Positions 9,653 through 18,172 of a stretch of 64,000 nucleotides of DNA are shown here, in pieces. Both the position numbers and the translations under genes were made by a program. Numbering within the stretch: position 1 is the stretch's first letter; every line of letters begins with the position of its first letter. The notes below the pieces were generated by a model that searched no databases, was not told where the DNA came from, and was given only the letters and a program-made list of their open reading frames with translations. Location of the stretch: positions 930,001 through 994,000 of the forward strand of contig NZ_CP016448.1 of NCBI RefSeq assembly GCF_001713355.1, in the 5' to 3' direction. This DNA comes from Methyloversatilis sp. RAC08. GTDB lineage: Bacteria > Pseudomonadota > Gammaproteobacteria > Burkholderiales > Rhodocyclaceae.

Positions 9653-10822
9653 TCACGGCGCGGGCCGCTCCGCCACCTCGACCGCATAGATGTCCGGCAG
9701 GTGCTGCGCGATGCAGGTCCAGTGCGCACCCTCGTCGCGACTGGCCCACAGCTCGCCGCTGGTGGTGCCAAAATACAGGCCGATCGTGTCCTGGCCGTCG
9801 GCCGTCATGGCCTGGCGTTTCACCGTCCACCAGGCCTGAGCCTTCGGCAGGCCGGCGTCGAGACGCTGCCAGCTGGCGCCCGCATTGCGCGTCGCATAGA
9901 CCGCCGGCCGCCCGTCCGGACTGGTGCGCGGCCACACCGATGTGCCGTCCATCGGAAACACCCAGGCGGTGTCGGCGTCGCGCGGATGCACCACCATCGG
10001 GAAGCCGATCTCGCCCACCTCGGACGGCATCGTGTCGCCGATCTTGCGCCAGCGCGTGTCCGGCCGGTCGAGCCGGTAGATGCCGCAATGATTCTGCTGG
10101 TACAGCCGATCCGGGTTGGTCGGGCACAGTCGCACGCAGTGCGGGTCGTGGAAGGTGGGCTGTGACGCATCGAAGCCTTCCACCACGTCAAGGCCGTCGA
10201 TCAGCGGCGCGAAACTGCGGCCGCCATCGAGCGATTCGTGCACGCCACCGCCGGACATCGCAAAGTACAGATGCGACGGATCGCGCGGGTCCACGATGAT
10301 GGAGTGCAGCTTGGGGCCATCGGGCGTGCCATCCTGTACCGTACCCATCCATTTCAGGTAGTCCGGATGGTCGTTGATGCACGAGAATGGCGCCCAGCTG
10401 ACGCCGCCGTCGTCCGACCGGAACAGGCCCTGCGGCGACGTGCCGGCGTACCACACGCCCGGTTCGACCGCCGGGCCGGGCGCGAGCCAGAAGGTGTGAT
10501 CAACACTGCGCCCGGCGCCGCCCTCGGCGCGGGCGAACGCGGGCGGCCGTGCCGCTTCGGTCCAGTTGGCACCGAAATCGGTCGAGCGGAAAATGGTCGG
10601 CCCGAGGTGACCGGTTTTCGCGGCTGCAAGCAGCGTGCGGCCATCACGCGGGTCAAGCACGACATGGCTGATGACGTGGCCGAGAAAGTGCGGCCCGTCG
10701 GTGCGCCAGCTGCCGCGCTCCGGGTCGCCGTGATAGAACCACGCGCCCTTGCGGGTCGCGACCAGCAGGGTGACCTGACGTGTCGGGCCGGGCGGCCGAA
10801 CGCGGGTGTGATCGGATGACAT
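9653..10822 (-). CDS. Asp-box (BNR) beta-propeller protein, sialidase-like fold
   Basis: A 389-residue predicted beta-propeller of the exo-alpha-sialidase/glycosyl hydrolase BNR-repeat type, probably cytoplasmic since no signal peptide is visible. At least five Asp-box-like motifs of the form S/T-x-D-x-G-x-x-W/F can be seen, for example STDFGANW, SDDGGVSW, SLDGGRSF, TRNAGASW and SRDEGAHW. True sialidase catalytic residues were not identified, so an enzymatic activity is not claimed. GAGGAG lies six bases before the ATG. Followed closely by the MoaD-like gene. Confidence 0.8.
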   Translation of the reverse strand: MSSDHTRVRPPGPTRQVTLLVATRKGAWFYHGDPERGSWRTDGPHFLGHVISHVVLDPRDGRTLLAAAKTGHLGPTIFRSTDFGANWTEAARPPAFARAEGGAGRSVDHTFWLAPGPAVEPGVWYAGTSPQGLFRSDDGGVSWAPFSCINDHPDYLKWMGTVQDGTPDGPKLHSIIVDPRDPSHLYFAMSGGGVHESLDGGRSFAPLIDGLDVVEGFDASQPTFHDPHCVRLCPTNPDRLYQQNHCGIYRLDRPDTRWRKIGDTMPSEVGEIGFPMVVHPRDADTAWVFPMDGTSVWPRTSPDGRPAVYATRNAGASWQRLDAGLPKAQAWWTVKRQAMTADGQDTIGLYFGTTSGELWASRDEGAHWTCIAQHLPDIYAVEVAERPAP

Positions 10823-10996
10823 GGTGTGCTCCTCGTACGGGCGGGACGCCGATGCAGGGTCGACGAACGAAGGCTGCCGGTTTCGACAGCGATCGCTGCG
10901 CCTGACAGGATCATCCGCCCGACGGAGCGCGTTCGGGAAGTCCGCACAGCACCGGGTTACGCTGCGATCGGACCCGCGCCGGGCCGCCGACCCGCC

Positions 10997-12055
10997 TCAG
11001 GACTTGAACTGCCGGGCGGCAAACGCCCACACCATGCGCGACGCATCGGGGCCCTTCGCATCGCCATAGGGCTCGCTCGCAGCGCCACCGCTCCAGGCAT
11101 GCGCGAGGCCGGGGATGCCGATCTGCGTCACCACTGTGCGGCCACGCAGCCGGAAATCGGTCACCGTCATCGGGTGCCGTTTGCCACGCTGCATGGTGCG
11201 CGGCGCCCCCGCAGACGCACCAGCGGCATCGGCCCACCCTTGCGCGGCCGTGTCGCCATTGCCCGGCGCGACCACCGCGTCGCGTCCGCCGTGGATCACG
11301 AGCAGCGGTGGCAGGTTGACCGTCAACGCCATCGGCACAGCCGGCAGCGCTGCCGCCGGACGCCGTCCGCGCATGGCGCCGAGCGCACTCAGCGTCGAAT
11401 GGGCACTGCCCGGCGGCACGCCCGAATGCATCACCAGCGCGCGGAATCGCGTCGGATGCCGCGTCACCAGCAGCGCCGCCATGCTGGCGCCAGCCGACAG
11501 ACCGGCCACGGCGACCCGTTCGAGATCGGCCGGATAGAGCGTGCACACCTGATCGATGGCGGCCATGATCAGTGCGACTTCGCCCCAGGCACGGCCGGAT
11601 CGGGTATCGAACCAGTTCCAGCAGCCTTGGGCATTGGCCAGCCGCTCCTGTTCCGGATACAGCACCAGAAAGCCCTCGCGTGCCGCAATGCGATTCATCC
11701 GCGTGCTGTCGGCAAACCCCTTCGCGTCCTGCCCGCAGCCGTGCAGCATCACGAGCAGCGGCACCCGCTCGCCGGGACGAATGCCAGCCGGGCGGTACAG
11801 CCGGTAGCGACGCGCACCGGACGGACCGATCGCCACGCCCGGCAGCCACTGCCCGGCTGCAGTGGCGCCCTTGCCCGGCGCCTTGACTGCGGTTCGTCCA
11901 CGTGCGACCGGCTTGACACGCGCGACCGTCGGCGTGACCGCCTTGAGCGCACGCCGCGTGGCCGGCAATGCCGAACGCAGCGCCGAGCGCTGCAAGGTCG
12001 CCAGACTGCGCGTCATGCTTCGGGTGAAGATCGAGGTCCAGCTGCGCTTCGCCAT
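10997..12055 (-). CDS. PHB depolymerase-family (LpqC-type) alpha/beta hydrolase esterase
   Basis: Predicted esterase of the polyhydroxybutyrate depolymerase/feruloyl esterase group. The alpha/beta hydrolase core starts at about residue 95 of the protein with PLLVMLHGCGQDAKGFAD (oxyanion region) and has the nucleophile elbow GLSAGAS; IHGGRDAVV and GLAHAWSGG supply candidate Asp and His. The first 80 residues are basic and alanine-rich (RSMTRSLATLQRSALRS), with no clear signal peptide, which would suit an intracellular granule-associated enzyme. Start uncertain: I use ATG 12055; ATGs at 12127 and 12157 are in frame but lie over a TATA-rich stretch that looks like promoter. Divergent from the autotransporter. 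Confidence 0.75.
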   Translation of the reverse strand: MAKRSWTSIFTRSMTRSLATLQRSALRSALPATRRALKAVTPTVARVKPVARGRTAVKAPGKGATAAGQWLPGVAIGPSGARRYRLYRPAGIRPGERVPLLVMLHGCGQDAKGFADSTRMNRIAAREGFLVLYPEQERLANAQGCWNWFDTRSGRAWGEVALIMAAIDQVCTLYPADLERVAVAGLSAGASMAALLVTRHPTRFRALVMHSGVPPGSAHSTLSALGAMRGRRPAAALPAVPMALTVNLPPLLVIHGGRDAVVAPGNGDTAAQGWADAAGASAGAPRTMQRGKRHPMTVTDFRLRGRTVVTQIGIPGLAHAWSGGAASEPYGDAKGPDASRMVWAFAARQFKS

Positions 12056-12413
12056 CCGTGAGGGTCCGTGTGCCGGCTTGAACCGGGGTGCCACCACATC
12101 CGCATATATAAATGCAGGCGTGACCATGTCCGTCGGTTCTACAGCATGTCGGGGCAAAAACGCCGGAACATTTCAGCTGCTCACACCTTTGCCGGCGCGA
12201 CCGGGCCGACTCGAGCACCATGGGGCGGAACCTTCCGCGTCGCGGCGCGGCTTCGGGTCGACACGGAACAACGCGTCTTTCAGCCGTCTGATCGGTCAAA
12301 CGGCGATCGAACATGGGCGCATGATCGATCGCGCATCACGGCACTCCGGCAGTGCCGGTCACACCACAAGCTTCTTCCAACGCTGCAAACCTCGACGCAA
12401 TTCGCCGGGTTTC
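12056..12413. promoter_or_regulatory. Divergent intergenic region between esterase and autotransporter
   Basis: Contains an AT-rich TATATA stretch at about 12100-12115 in otherwise GC-rich DNA, which could be a -10 region for the minus-strand esterase gene. No matching -35 was certain. No gene seen if the starts chosen on both sides are right. Confidence 0.4.
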
Positions 12414-15164
12414 ATGAAAGTCAGGTGTCGAGTGCATCACCACAGTTTCAAGGCCCGAGCCGGGCGATGGACCGTATCCGCGGCCTTCGTCCTGTGCACG
12501 GCACTGCCCGCGGGCCGCGCCATCGCCGCCTGCAACGGCGGCGTCACGGTCACGTCGAGCATCGTGATCGGTGCGAACTGCGACGGTGGCAGCACCACGC
12601 CACTGCGCATGAACACCGGCGCGAACGTGACGATCAATTCCGGCGTCACGGTCTCGAACAATGCCGGCAGCGGCCGCAATGGCGACCCGATTTCGGTGCT
12701 GTCAACCAGCACATCCGCCACGCTGACCAACAACGGCAACATCTATACCGCCGCGCAGTGGGCGATCACCAACAACGGCACGCTCGACACGCTGATCAAT
12801 ACCGGCACGATCGCCTCCGGCGTCCGGCGCGCCATCGTGAACAACGGCGGCACCATCGGCACGATCACCAACACCGGCACCGTGTCCGGGCCGTTCGCCG
12901 ACATCACGGCCTCGGGCGGTAGCATCGGCACCCTCAACAACCTGCAGGGTGCCGGCAACGCGGGTGGCGCGCTGACCTATGCCGGCGACCTGCCGACCCG
13001 CTACAACATCATCATCAACGCGCCCGGCACCTATGGCGTACTGGCCGGAGCGGGCGTATCCGGCGCCACGATGTTCGGCATCCACGGCACGTCCACCGTC
13101 GCCACCGGCACCTATTCCGGCGTGCTGACCGGAATGGCTGCCGCGAACCTGAGCGGCGCCACCAGCGGCAGCTTCGGCGGACTGGCCTGGGCGCTGAATC
13201 TCGCCTCCGGCAGCAGCACCGTGTGGGATCTGATTTTCGCGCCGGCAAGCACCGACATCACGACCGGCGGCACCTTCACGCTGGACAGCGTCGGCGTGAC
13301 GACCAATCCGGTATTCGACGGCGGCACGCTGACGCTCGCGGCCGACGACGCGTCGGCACAGGCGTTCGCCGTGGGCGGCAGCGGCGGCACCCTCACCTCG
13401 CCGACCGGCGGCAGCGCCACGCTGTCCGGCGTGTTGTCTGGCGCCGGCGGTCTGACGATAGCCGGCACAGGCCGGCTGACGCTGTCCGGCCTGAACAGCT
13501 ATGGCGGCGGCACGACCATCGCGTCCGGCACGGTCGCGATCGACGGCGATTCGGCCCTGGGGAGCGGCGCGGTATTCGTCGCGCCGGGCGCCGTGCTGAT
13601 GGGCACCGGCACGATCGCCGGCCCGGTCACCGTCGCTGGCACCTTCAAACCCGGCAACTCGCCCGGTTTCATCGCCGTGAACGCCACCGTCGCGCAAAAT
13701 ACCGGCAGTACCTATCAGCAGGACATCGCAGGCACCGTGCAGGCGGCGAGCACCACGCCTGCCGGAGCGACCGGTTTCTACAGCTTCCTCGAAATCACCG
13801 GCGGGCAGTTCGTCATCCAGCCCGGCGCCACGCTCACGCCACAACTGCTGAACCTGTTCACGCCGGGCGAGCCCGGATTCGGCAGCGCGCCGCATGTGCC
13901 GGCGCTCGGCGAGCGCTTCCGCATCATCAGCGCAGATAGCGGCATCACCGGCCGCTTCACGACACTGACCCAGCCGGCCGGCCTCGCCGCCGGCACGCAG
14001 TTCGCGGCTTTCTACGATGTGGCCGGCAGCCGGAGCATCGACCTGCTGGTGATCCCGCTGTCCTACCGCAGCGTGCTGGCTGACGGCAGCGCGAATGCCC
14101 GGTCGGCCGGCGACGCGCTGGACCGGCTGGTCGAACTGAATCTGGCCGGTACGGCGGGTGTGGCGCAAACCACCCTGCTGCAGGCGGCCGCAACGCAAGG
14201 CGCCACAGCGCTGCCGTCATTCGCGCGTTCGCTGGCGGGTGAAACGCATGGCGCAAGTCTGGCAATGGTTCCGCAGGCCACGCGGCGACTGCAGCAAACG
14301 GTGCTCGCACAAGTGGACAGCGTCGCGCGCACCGGCAACAGGGTGTGGGGCGGCATCACCTACCAAGGCGGCAATCGCTCGGGCGACGAAAACGCCAGCG
14401 GCTTTTCCAGCCATCTGTATCAACTGGCTTTCGGTGCCGACATGCACACCGCCGACGGCCACACGCTGGGTGCCGGCTTCGCGCTGTCGACCACCCGGGT
14501 TTCCGCCCGCTCCGGGTCGGGCACGGTTCAACAGGGCACGATCTTCGCGTATGGCCAGCGTCCGGTCAGCGACTGGGTGCTCGACGGCATGGCCAGCATC
14601 GGCCTCAGTTCGACCGACAACACGCGCAACGATCCTCTCGGCAGCGCCACGGCGCTCGACGCGAACGACATCCACGGCGGCGACGCGCTCGTCAGCCTGG
14701 GCATCGGCCGCGCCCACGATGTCGCGCCTGGCCGCGTCACCCCCTATGCCCGCCTGACCTGGCAGCACGTGCGCCAGTCCGCGTTCAACGAGGGCGACAG
14801 CGCTGCCGCACTGGGCGTACGCCGCTTCAGCGATGACGGCGTACGCGCCGTGCTCGGCGTATCGCTTGCCTCCGCGCCGACCTTCGCCAGCTCTGACCCG
14901 GCGGCTCAGCGCTTCACCTACCGCGCCCACCTGGGCGTCGGAGCCGACACGTCGGGTCTGATCCAGCCGCGCCTGAACACCACGCTGGCGGGCGTCGCAA
15001 TGACGCTGCGTACGCCCGACGTCGGTAAGACCTTCGTGCAGGCCGGCGTCTCCGCCAGCGCACGGGTCGCCACCCACACCGTCGTGGAGCTGGGTCTCGC
15101 CGGCGAAATCCGTCAGGGTGCGGTGCTGGGCAACATCAATCTGGACCTGATAGTCCGCTTCTGA
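12414..15164 (+). CDS. Autotransporter (type Va) with beta-strand repeat passenger
   Basis: Predicted surface protein of 916 residues. An N-terminal signal (hydrophobic TVSAAFVLCTALPAGRAIA) leads to a passenger with Asn/Gly/Thr-rich strands (NNGTLDTLINTGTI) and the autotransporter-associated beta-strand repeat near residues 335-425 (LTLSGLNSYGGGTTIASGT, then GTFKPGNSPG). The last 280 or so residues form the 12-strand outer membrane beta domain, ending in Phe (NLDLIVRF), as needed for assembly by the Bam complex. No protease or lectin motif was recognised, so the passenger function is unknown. ATG 12414 lacks a clear ribosome site; a GTG at 12432 is possible. Confidence 0.85.
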   Translation: MKVRCRVHHHSFKARAGRWTVSAAFVLCTALPAGRAIAACNGGVTVTSSIVIGANCDGGSTTPLRMNTGANVTINSGVTVSNNAGSGRNGDPISVLSTSTSATLTNNGNIYTAAQWAITNNGTLDTLINTGTIASGVRRAIVNNGGTIGTITNTGTVSGPFADITASGGSIGTLNNLQGAGNAGGALTYAGDLPTRYNIIINAPGTYGVLAGAGVSGATMFGIHGTSTVATGTYSGVLTGMAAANLSGATSGSFGGLAWALNLASGSSTVWDLIFAPASTDITTGGTFTLDSVGVTTNPVFDGGTLTLAADDASAQAFAVGGSGGTLTSPTGGSATLSGVLSGAGGLTIAGTGRLTLSGLNSYGGGTTIASGTVAIDGDSALGSGAVFVAPGAVLMGTGTIAGPVTVAGTFKPGNSPGFIAVNATVAQNTGSTYQQDIAGTVQAASTTPAGATGFYSFLEITGGQFVIQPGATLTPQLLNLFTPGEPGFGSAPHVPALGERFRIISADSGITGRFTTLTQPAGLAAGTQFAAFYDVAGSRSIDLLVIPLSYRSVLADGSANARSAGDALDRLVELNLAGTAGVAQTTLLQAAATQGATALPSFARSLAGETHGASLAMVPQATRRLQQTVLAQVDSVARTGNRVWGGITYQGGNRSGDENASGFSSHLYQLAFGADMHTADGHTLGAGFALSTTRVSARSGSGTVQQGTIFAYGQRPVSDWVLDGMASIGLSSTDNTRNDPLGSATALDANDIHGGDALVSLGIGRAHDVAPGRVTPYARLTWQHVRQSAFNEGDSAAALGVRRFSDDGVRAVLGVSLASAPTFASSDPAAQRFTYRAHLGVGADTSGLIQPRLNTTLAGVAMTLRTPDVGKTFVQAGVSASARVATHTVVELGLAGEIRQGAVLGNINLDLIVRF

Positions 15165-15237
15165 CGCACACACTGCCTGCTGCGCGCAGGCACCGGTTGT
15201 TTTCTCTCGATTCCCCCTCATCTATCGCAGCATGAGG

Positions 15238-15271
15238 CGCTCCGGCCAACCGGCCCGTCCGGGCCGGAGCG
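15238..15271 (+). terminator. GC-rich hairpin downstream of the autotransporter
   Basis: Ten-base perfect inverted repeat (CGCTCCGGCC at 15238-15247, complement at 15262-15271) with a 14-base loop. It has no T tract, so it may be a weak terminator or only an mRNA-stabilising hairpin before trxC. Confidence 0.4.
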
Positions 15272-15319
15272 GGTATGCCCTCCGGCGCGTGCCCCCGCTG
15301 TCCTTGAAGGAATCGAACC

Positions 15320-15739
15320 ATGCTCATCGTGTGTCAGCACTGCAGCACGACCAACCGCGTCGCGGACGAGCGCCTCGACGATCAACCGGTGTGCGCGCGC
15401 TGCAAGAAGCCGCTGCTTGCGGCCGAACCCTTCGCGCTGGACGACCAGACCTTCGCCCGCTATGTGCAGACCACGGAATTGCCGGTAGTGGTGGACTTCT
15501 GGGCCGACTGGTGCGGCCCGTGCAAGGTCATGGCGCCGCAGTACGCCGCGGCGGCCGCGCAATTGCCCCGCGTGCGCTTTGCCAAGGTCGATACCGAACA
15601 GGCGCAGAACACCGCCGCTCAGTTCCGGATCCGCAGCATTCCCACGCTGCTTCTGATGCGGGGCGGCCATGAAATCGCACGCAGATCAGGTGCGATGAGC
15701 GCCGCGGATCTGCTGCGCTGGATTCGATCGGTGACCTGA
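15320..15739 (+). CDS. trxC: Thioredoxin 2 (zinc-ribbon thioredoxin)
   Basis: Cytosolic disulfide reductase. The 139-residue protein has the TrxC-specific N-terminal zinc ribbon (CQHC at 5-8 and CARC at 25-28) followed by a thioredoxin fold with the active site WCGPC at 64-68 and the cis-proline motif SIPTLLL. An AAGGA box precedes the ATG. In E. coli the homologue belongs to the oxidative stress (OxyR) response; no such site was identified here. Confidence 0.95.
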   Translation: MLIVCQHCSTTNRVADERLDDQPVCARCKKPLLAAEPFALDDQTFARYVQTTELPVVVDFWADWCGPCKVMAPQYAAAAAQLPRVRFAKVDTEQAQNTAAQFRIRSIPTLLLMRGGHEIARRSGAMSAADLLRWIRSVT

Positions 15740-15820
15740 AGCAACACCGCCGAGCACCGAAGCACGTCGTTCGTGCCTTGGAAAGGACCGCACGAATGGA
15801 CCGCGCAGTGCGGCGCCACC

Positions 15821-16279
15821 TCACTCGGCGACGATGACGCCCTTCGTGCCGGCGTCGAAATCGGCCCACGTGTCTTCGCCAACCAGGCGGCGATCGCCCT
15901 GAATGGTGAACAGGACCGGGCCGTCGCGGAACACGAGTGCGCCATCGCTGCGCTTCGCCTTCACCCGCTTGCCGTTCACCCATACACGTTCGCGAAGGTC
16001 GATGCGGAGTGTGGCGAAGGTCGAGCCATCCGCCGCCCGGGCAACCCATTGCCCGGCGTAGGGCGTGGCCGGACCGGCGCCCGCCGGCGCGGGTGCGGCG
16101 GTGCCGAAGCCGGCCGCGGCGTTTTCAGCACGGGTTTTCGTGATGTCACAGCCTTGCAGTTCCGACACCTGGGTACAGCCGGAACGTTCGAGCTGTCGCG
16201 CGTACTTCGCGTCGATTGCGTGGGCCGGCGCAGCGGAAAGCAGGCCGATGGCGGCAACAGATATCCAGCATGACTTCAT
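15821..16279 (-). CDS. Small secreted protein of unknown function
   Basis: A 152-residue protein with a signal peptide (MKSCWISVAAIGLLSAAPAHA) and no recognised domain. The mature part has two cysteines close together (SGCTQVSELQGCDIT), an Ala/Pro/Gly linker, and a C-terminal beta-rich region (WVARAADGSTFATLRIDLRE, VWVNGKRVKAKRSDG) ending GVIVAE. Probably periplasmic. AGGTGAG lies before the ATG, deciding the start over an upstream in-frame GTG. Convergent with trxC. Confidence 0.7.
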   Translation of the reverse strand: MKSCWISVAAIGLLSAAPAHAIDAKYARQLERSGCTQVSELQGCDITKTRAENAAAGFGTAAPAPAGAGPATPYAGQWVARAADGSTFATLRIDLRERVWVNGKRVKAKRSDGALVFRDGPVLFTIQGDRRLVGEDTWADFDAGTKGVIVAE

Positions 16280-16436
16280 GGGCTCACCTCGTCGTGCCAA
16301 CGCAGACCGGAAGTGGGCGCGTTCAGGGCGGACGCCCGAACCCGCTCCGACTCGAACCAAAAGCGTACCAAGAAGTACGCGTGTGCGTCGGATCCGACCG
16401 CCACCGTTCGATCCGCGCGCGGCGCGGACCCAACGC

Positions 16437-16628
16437 TCAGGCGTAGGTGTCGATCAGGTGAGCGCCGGACGGTCTGGCCGGCACCGGTGCGGGGAGGGCC
16501 TGCAGCAGTTGCAGCGCACTGGCAGCCTGAATGTCCAGCGCCTTCTTCAGCACCAGCGTGCCGGCGGCATCGACCACCCTCGCCTGCGACAGCGCGGTGG
16601 CGGTACTGGCAATGGCGGATACGTCCAT
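16437..16628 (-). CDS. YjfB-family putative motility protein
   Basis: A 63-residue protein, MDVSAIASTATALSQARVVD..., matching the small YjfB (putative motility protein) family: N-terminal MDV-S-I, an Ala/Thr/Gln-rich helix and a LKKALDIQAASALQLLQAL segment. The molecular role of the family is not established. AAGGAG lies just upstream of the ATG. No other motility gene is nearby. Confidence 0.75.
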   Translation of the reverse strand: MDVSAIASTATALSQARVVDAAGTLVLKKALDIQAASALQLLQALPAPVPARPSGAHLIDTYA

Positions 16629-16734
16629 CGATGAACTCCTTGCGCCGGAACACGGCGTGAAGCCAGGGCTAACGACCGCCGGGCTCACGATCTTGAGGAT
16701 GGTGACCATCACTTGCCCGATGGTTGGGGGAAAC

Positions 16735-16770
16735 GTTGGGCATCGCTGCGCTCACCCCAACCTACATGCC
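16735..16770 (+). repeat. Dispersed 30-bp-class repeat, copy 1
   Basis: GTTGGGCATCGCTGCGCTCA followed by CCCCAACCTAC. Flanks match in part with copy 2 (ATGCC). The unit has outer inverted arms (GTTGGG/CCCAAC) and may form a hairpin. Confidence 0.85.
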
Positions 16771-16805
16771 TGACGCAACGACGCGATGACTGGCGGAGCT
16801 GGGTT

Positions 16806-16841
16806 GTTGGGCATCGCTGCGCTCACCCCAACCTACATGCC
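16806..16841 (+). repeat. Dispersed 30-bp-class repeat, copy 2
   Basis: Identical over the core to copy 1 and in the same orientation, 71 bases further on, including the trailing ATGCC. Confidence 0.85.
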
Positions 16842-16870
16842 GGGGCTGGCTTTGCCAGGTCGCCTCATTC

Positions 16871-16898
16871 GTAGGTTGGGGTGAGCGCAGCGATGCCC
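16871..16898 (-). repeat. Dispersed 30-bp-class repeat, copy 3 (inverted)
   Basis: Reverse complement of the same core (GTAGGTTGGGGTGAGCGCAG then CGATGCCC). Together with copy 2 it can form a long hairpin. Confidence 0.85.
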
Positions 16899-16961
16899 GA
16901 CACAGGCCAGGGCTAAGGCCACGTGGCGTAAGTTCGCGCTGCCGTCCTTGCGGCTGAATGT

Positions 16962-17148
16962 CTAATGACCGTCGATCAGCTCGACCCGCAGGTCATCGTC
17001 CGGGTAGCGTGCTTCGTCGCCGCTGCCGCGGTCGCCGATTTCCAGATACACCACTGCCCCGGCCGTGTCGTTGATCAGGCAGTGCGCGTGCCGTTACCTG
17101 CGGCGAAACCGGCGCACGTGCCGGGTGCCAGGCGCGGAGGGGTCCCGG
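16962..17148 (-). pseudogene. Frameshifted C-terminal remnant of a cupin-domain protein
   Basis: Directly after the thioesterase stop codon the minus strand reads APGTCAGFAAGNGT in one frame, then continues in another as AHCLINDTAGAVVYLEIGDR, GSGDEARYPDDDLRVELIDG and a stop. Joined, this is the conserved end of small cupin proteins (family pattern: PGxCAGFPAGxxNGHHLINR... then YLEIGDR...YPDxDL). The N-terminal half and any start codon are missing and the frame is broken near 17090, so it cannot make a working cupin. Next to it lie three copies of a dispersed repeat, which may mark the deletion scar. Confidence 0.75.
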
Positions 17149-17150
17149 CG

Positions 17151-17582
17151 TCACGCATCCGACAGGATGGCGCAGCTCGCCTTGATCAGTGCGATCGTGC
17201 GGTCGCCGACGCGAAATTCGCCCGATGCGACGCATTGCCGACGGCCGATGCGGTGCGCATGAATGCGGCCGACCAGCCAGTCGCCCGCCGTGCTCGGGCC
17301 GAGGTAGTCGACGGACAGGCTGGCCGTCACCATCCGGGTATCTGACGGCAGCTGCGCGGCGATGAAGCCGACGATGAAAATGTCGGCCAGCGTGGCGATG
17401 ACGCCGCCGTGCGTGATGCCCAGCCGGTTGCAGTCGTCACCGGTTATGCGGAACGTGAAGTGATCCGTGTGCCCTGCGTTACCGGTGAATACCGTGCGGC
17501 CGCCGAAGAACGGGCCGCGCAGCACGCGCGGCGTGAAACCCGCTGGCGCGCTGTCGTCGTCAGGCGCGACGAGCGGTGGCAT
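17151..17582 (-). CDS. PaaI-family hotdog-fold thioesterase
   Basis: Predicted acyl-CoA thioesterase (143 residues, one hotdog domain). The family core is visible: ITGDDCNRLGITHGGVIATLADI, with the HGG motif ahead of the long central helix, and later MVTASLSVDYLGPSTAGDW. The start codon lies inside the end of the upstream isomerase-like gene (23-base overlap), which indicates translational coupling. Substrate unknown. Confidence 0.85.
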   Translation of the reverse strand: MPPLVAPDDDSAPAGFTPRVLRGPFFGGRTVFTGNAGHTDHFTFRITGDDCNRLGITHGGVIATLADIFIVGFIAAQLPSDTRMVTASLSVDYLGPSTAGDWLVGRIHAHRIGRRQCVASGEFRVGDRTIALIKASCAILSDA

Positions 17583-18162
17583 CGAGTGCGTCCTCCAGTT
17601 GATCGTTACCCCAGTACAGGGCGTCGCCGACGAAAAAGCTGGGCGCGCCGAACAGCCCGCGCTGCGCCGCCTGCTCGGTCTGTTCGCGCAGCGCCTGCTT
17701 CACCTCGGGCGACTGCGACTGCGCGATCAGGTCCGCTGCCGGCAGTCCAAGTTCGTTCAGCACGCGCTGAATCGCTTCGACGTCGTTGATGTCCGTGTCG
17801 TGCACGAAATTCAGTTCGAACACGCGGGCGCAGAAGGTCGCGATCCACGGCGCGTTGCTGTTCGCGAGCGCAATGCGCGCCGGCAGCAGGCCGTTGCGCG
17901 GAAACTGCGACGGCTTGCGCCAGGGCAAGGCATGGCGCGCGCATTGCCGGGCGAGGTCGGTCCACATCCAGGCGAACTTGACCGGCTGCTGCAGGAAGGG
18001 CGAACTTTCCCAGCCGGCGGAGCGGAAGATCGGGCCGAGCAGCAGCGGGCGCCACAGCACTTTGACGCCGCGCGCGCGCGCCAGCGCTTCGATGCGCAGC
18101 GTGCTCAGATAGCTGTAAGGACTGGCAAAGTCGAACCAGTACTCGAGATGCGGATCGTTCAT
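17560..18162 (-). CDS. 2-hydroxychromene-2-carboxylate isomerase-like DsbA-family protein
   Basis: A 200-residue kappa-class GST/DsbA-fold protein. Family signs are LEYWFDFASPYSYLS at the N-terminus (glutathione-binding Ser near residue 14-17), KVLWRPLLLGPIF, and GLFGAPSFFVGDALYWGNDQ near the end. HCCA isomerase acts in naphthalene breakdown, but many relatives act on other glutathione adducts, so the reaction here is open. AAAGGTC precedes ATG 18162. Lies in an operon with a CmcJ-like gene, a MAPEG protein and a thioesterase. Confidence 0.85.
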   Translation of the reverse strand: MNDPHLEYWFDFASPYSYLSTLRIEALARARGVKVLWRPLLLGPIFRSAGWESSPFLQQPVKFAWMWTDLARQCARHALPWRKPSQFPRNGLLPARIALANSNAPWIATFCARVFELNFVHDTDINDVEAIQRVLNELGLPAADLIAQSQSPEVKQALREQTEQAAQRGLFGAPSFFVGDALYWGNDQLEDALDATARRA

Positions 18163-18172
18163 GACTGACCTT

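Noticed and set aside
10911..12314. 467-residue minus-strand frame
   Set aside because: Alternative frame over the esterase gene, which has the HGCGQ and GxSxG motifs in the other frame.
12702..14198. 498-residue minus-strand open frame
   Set aside because: Antisense of the autotransporter passenger; Arg/Gly/Ala-rich without structure.
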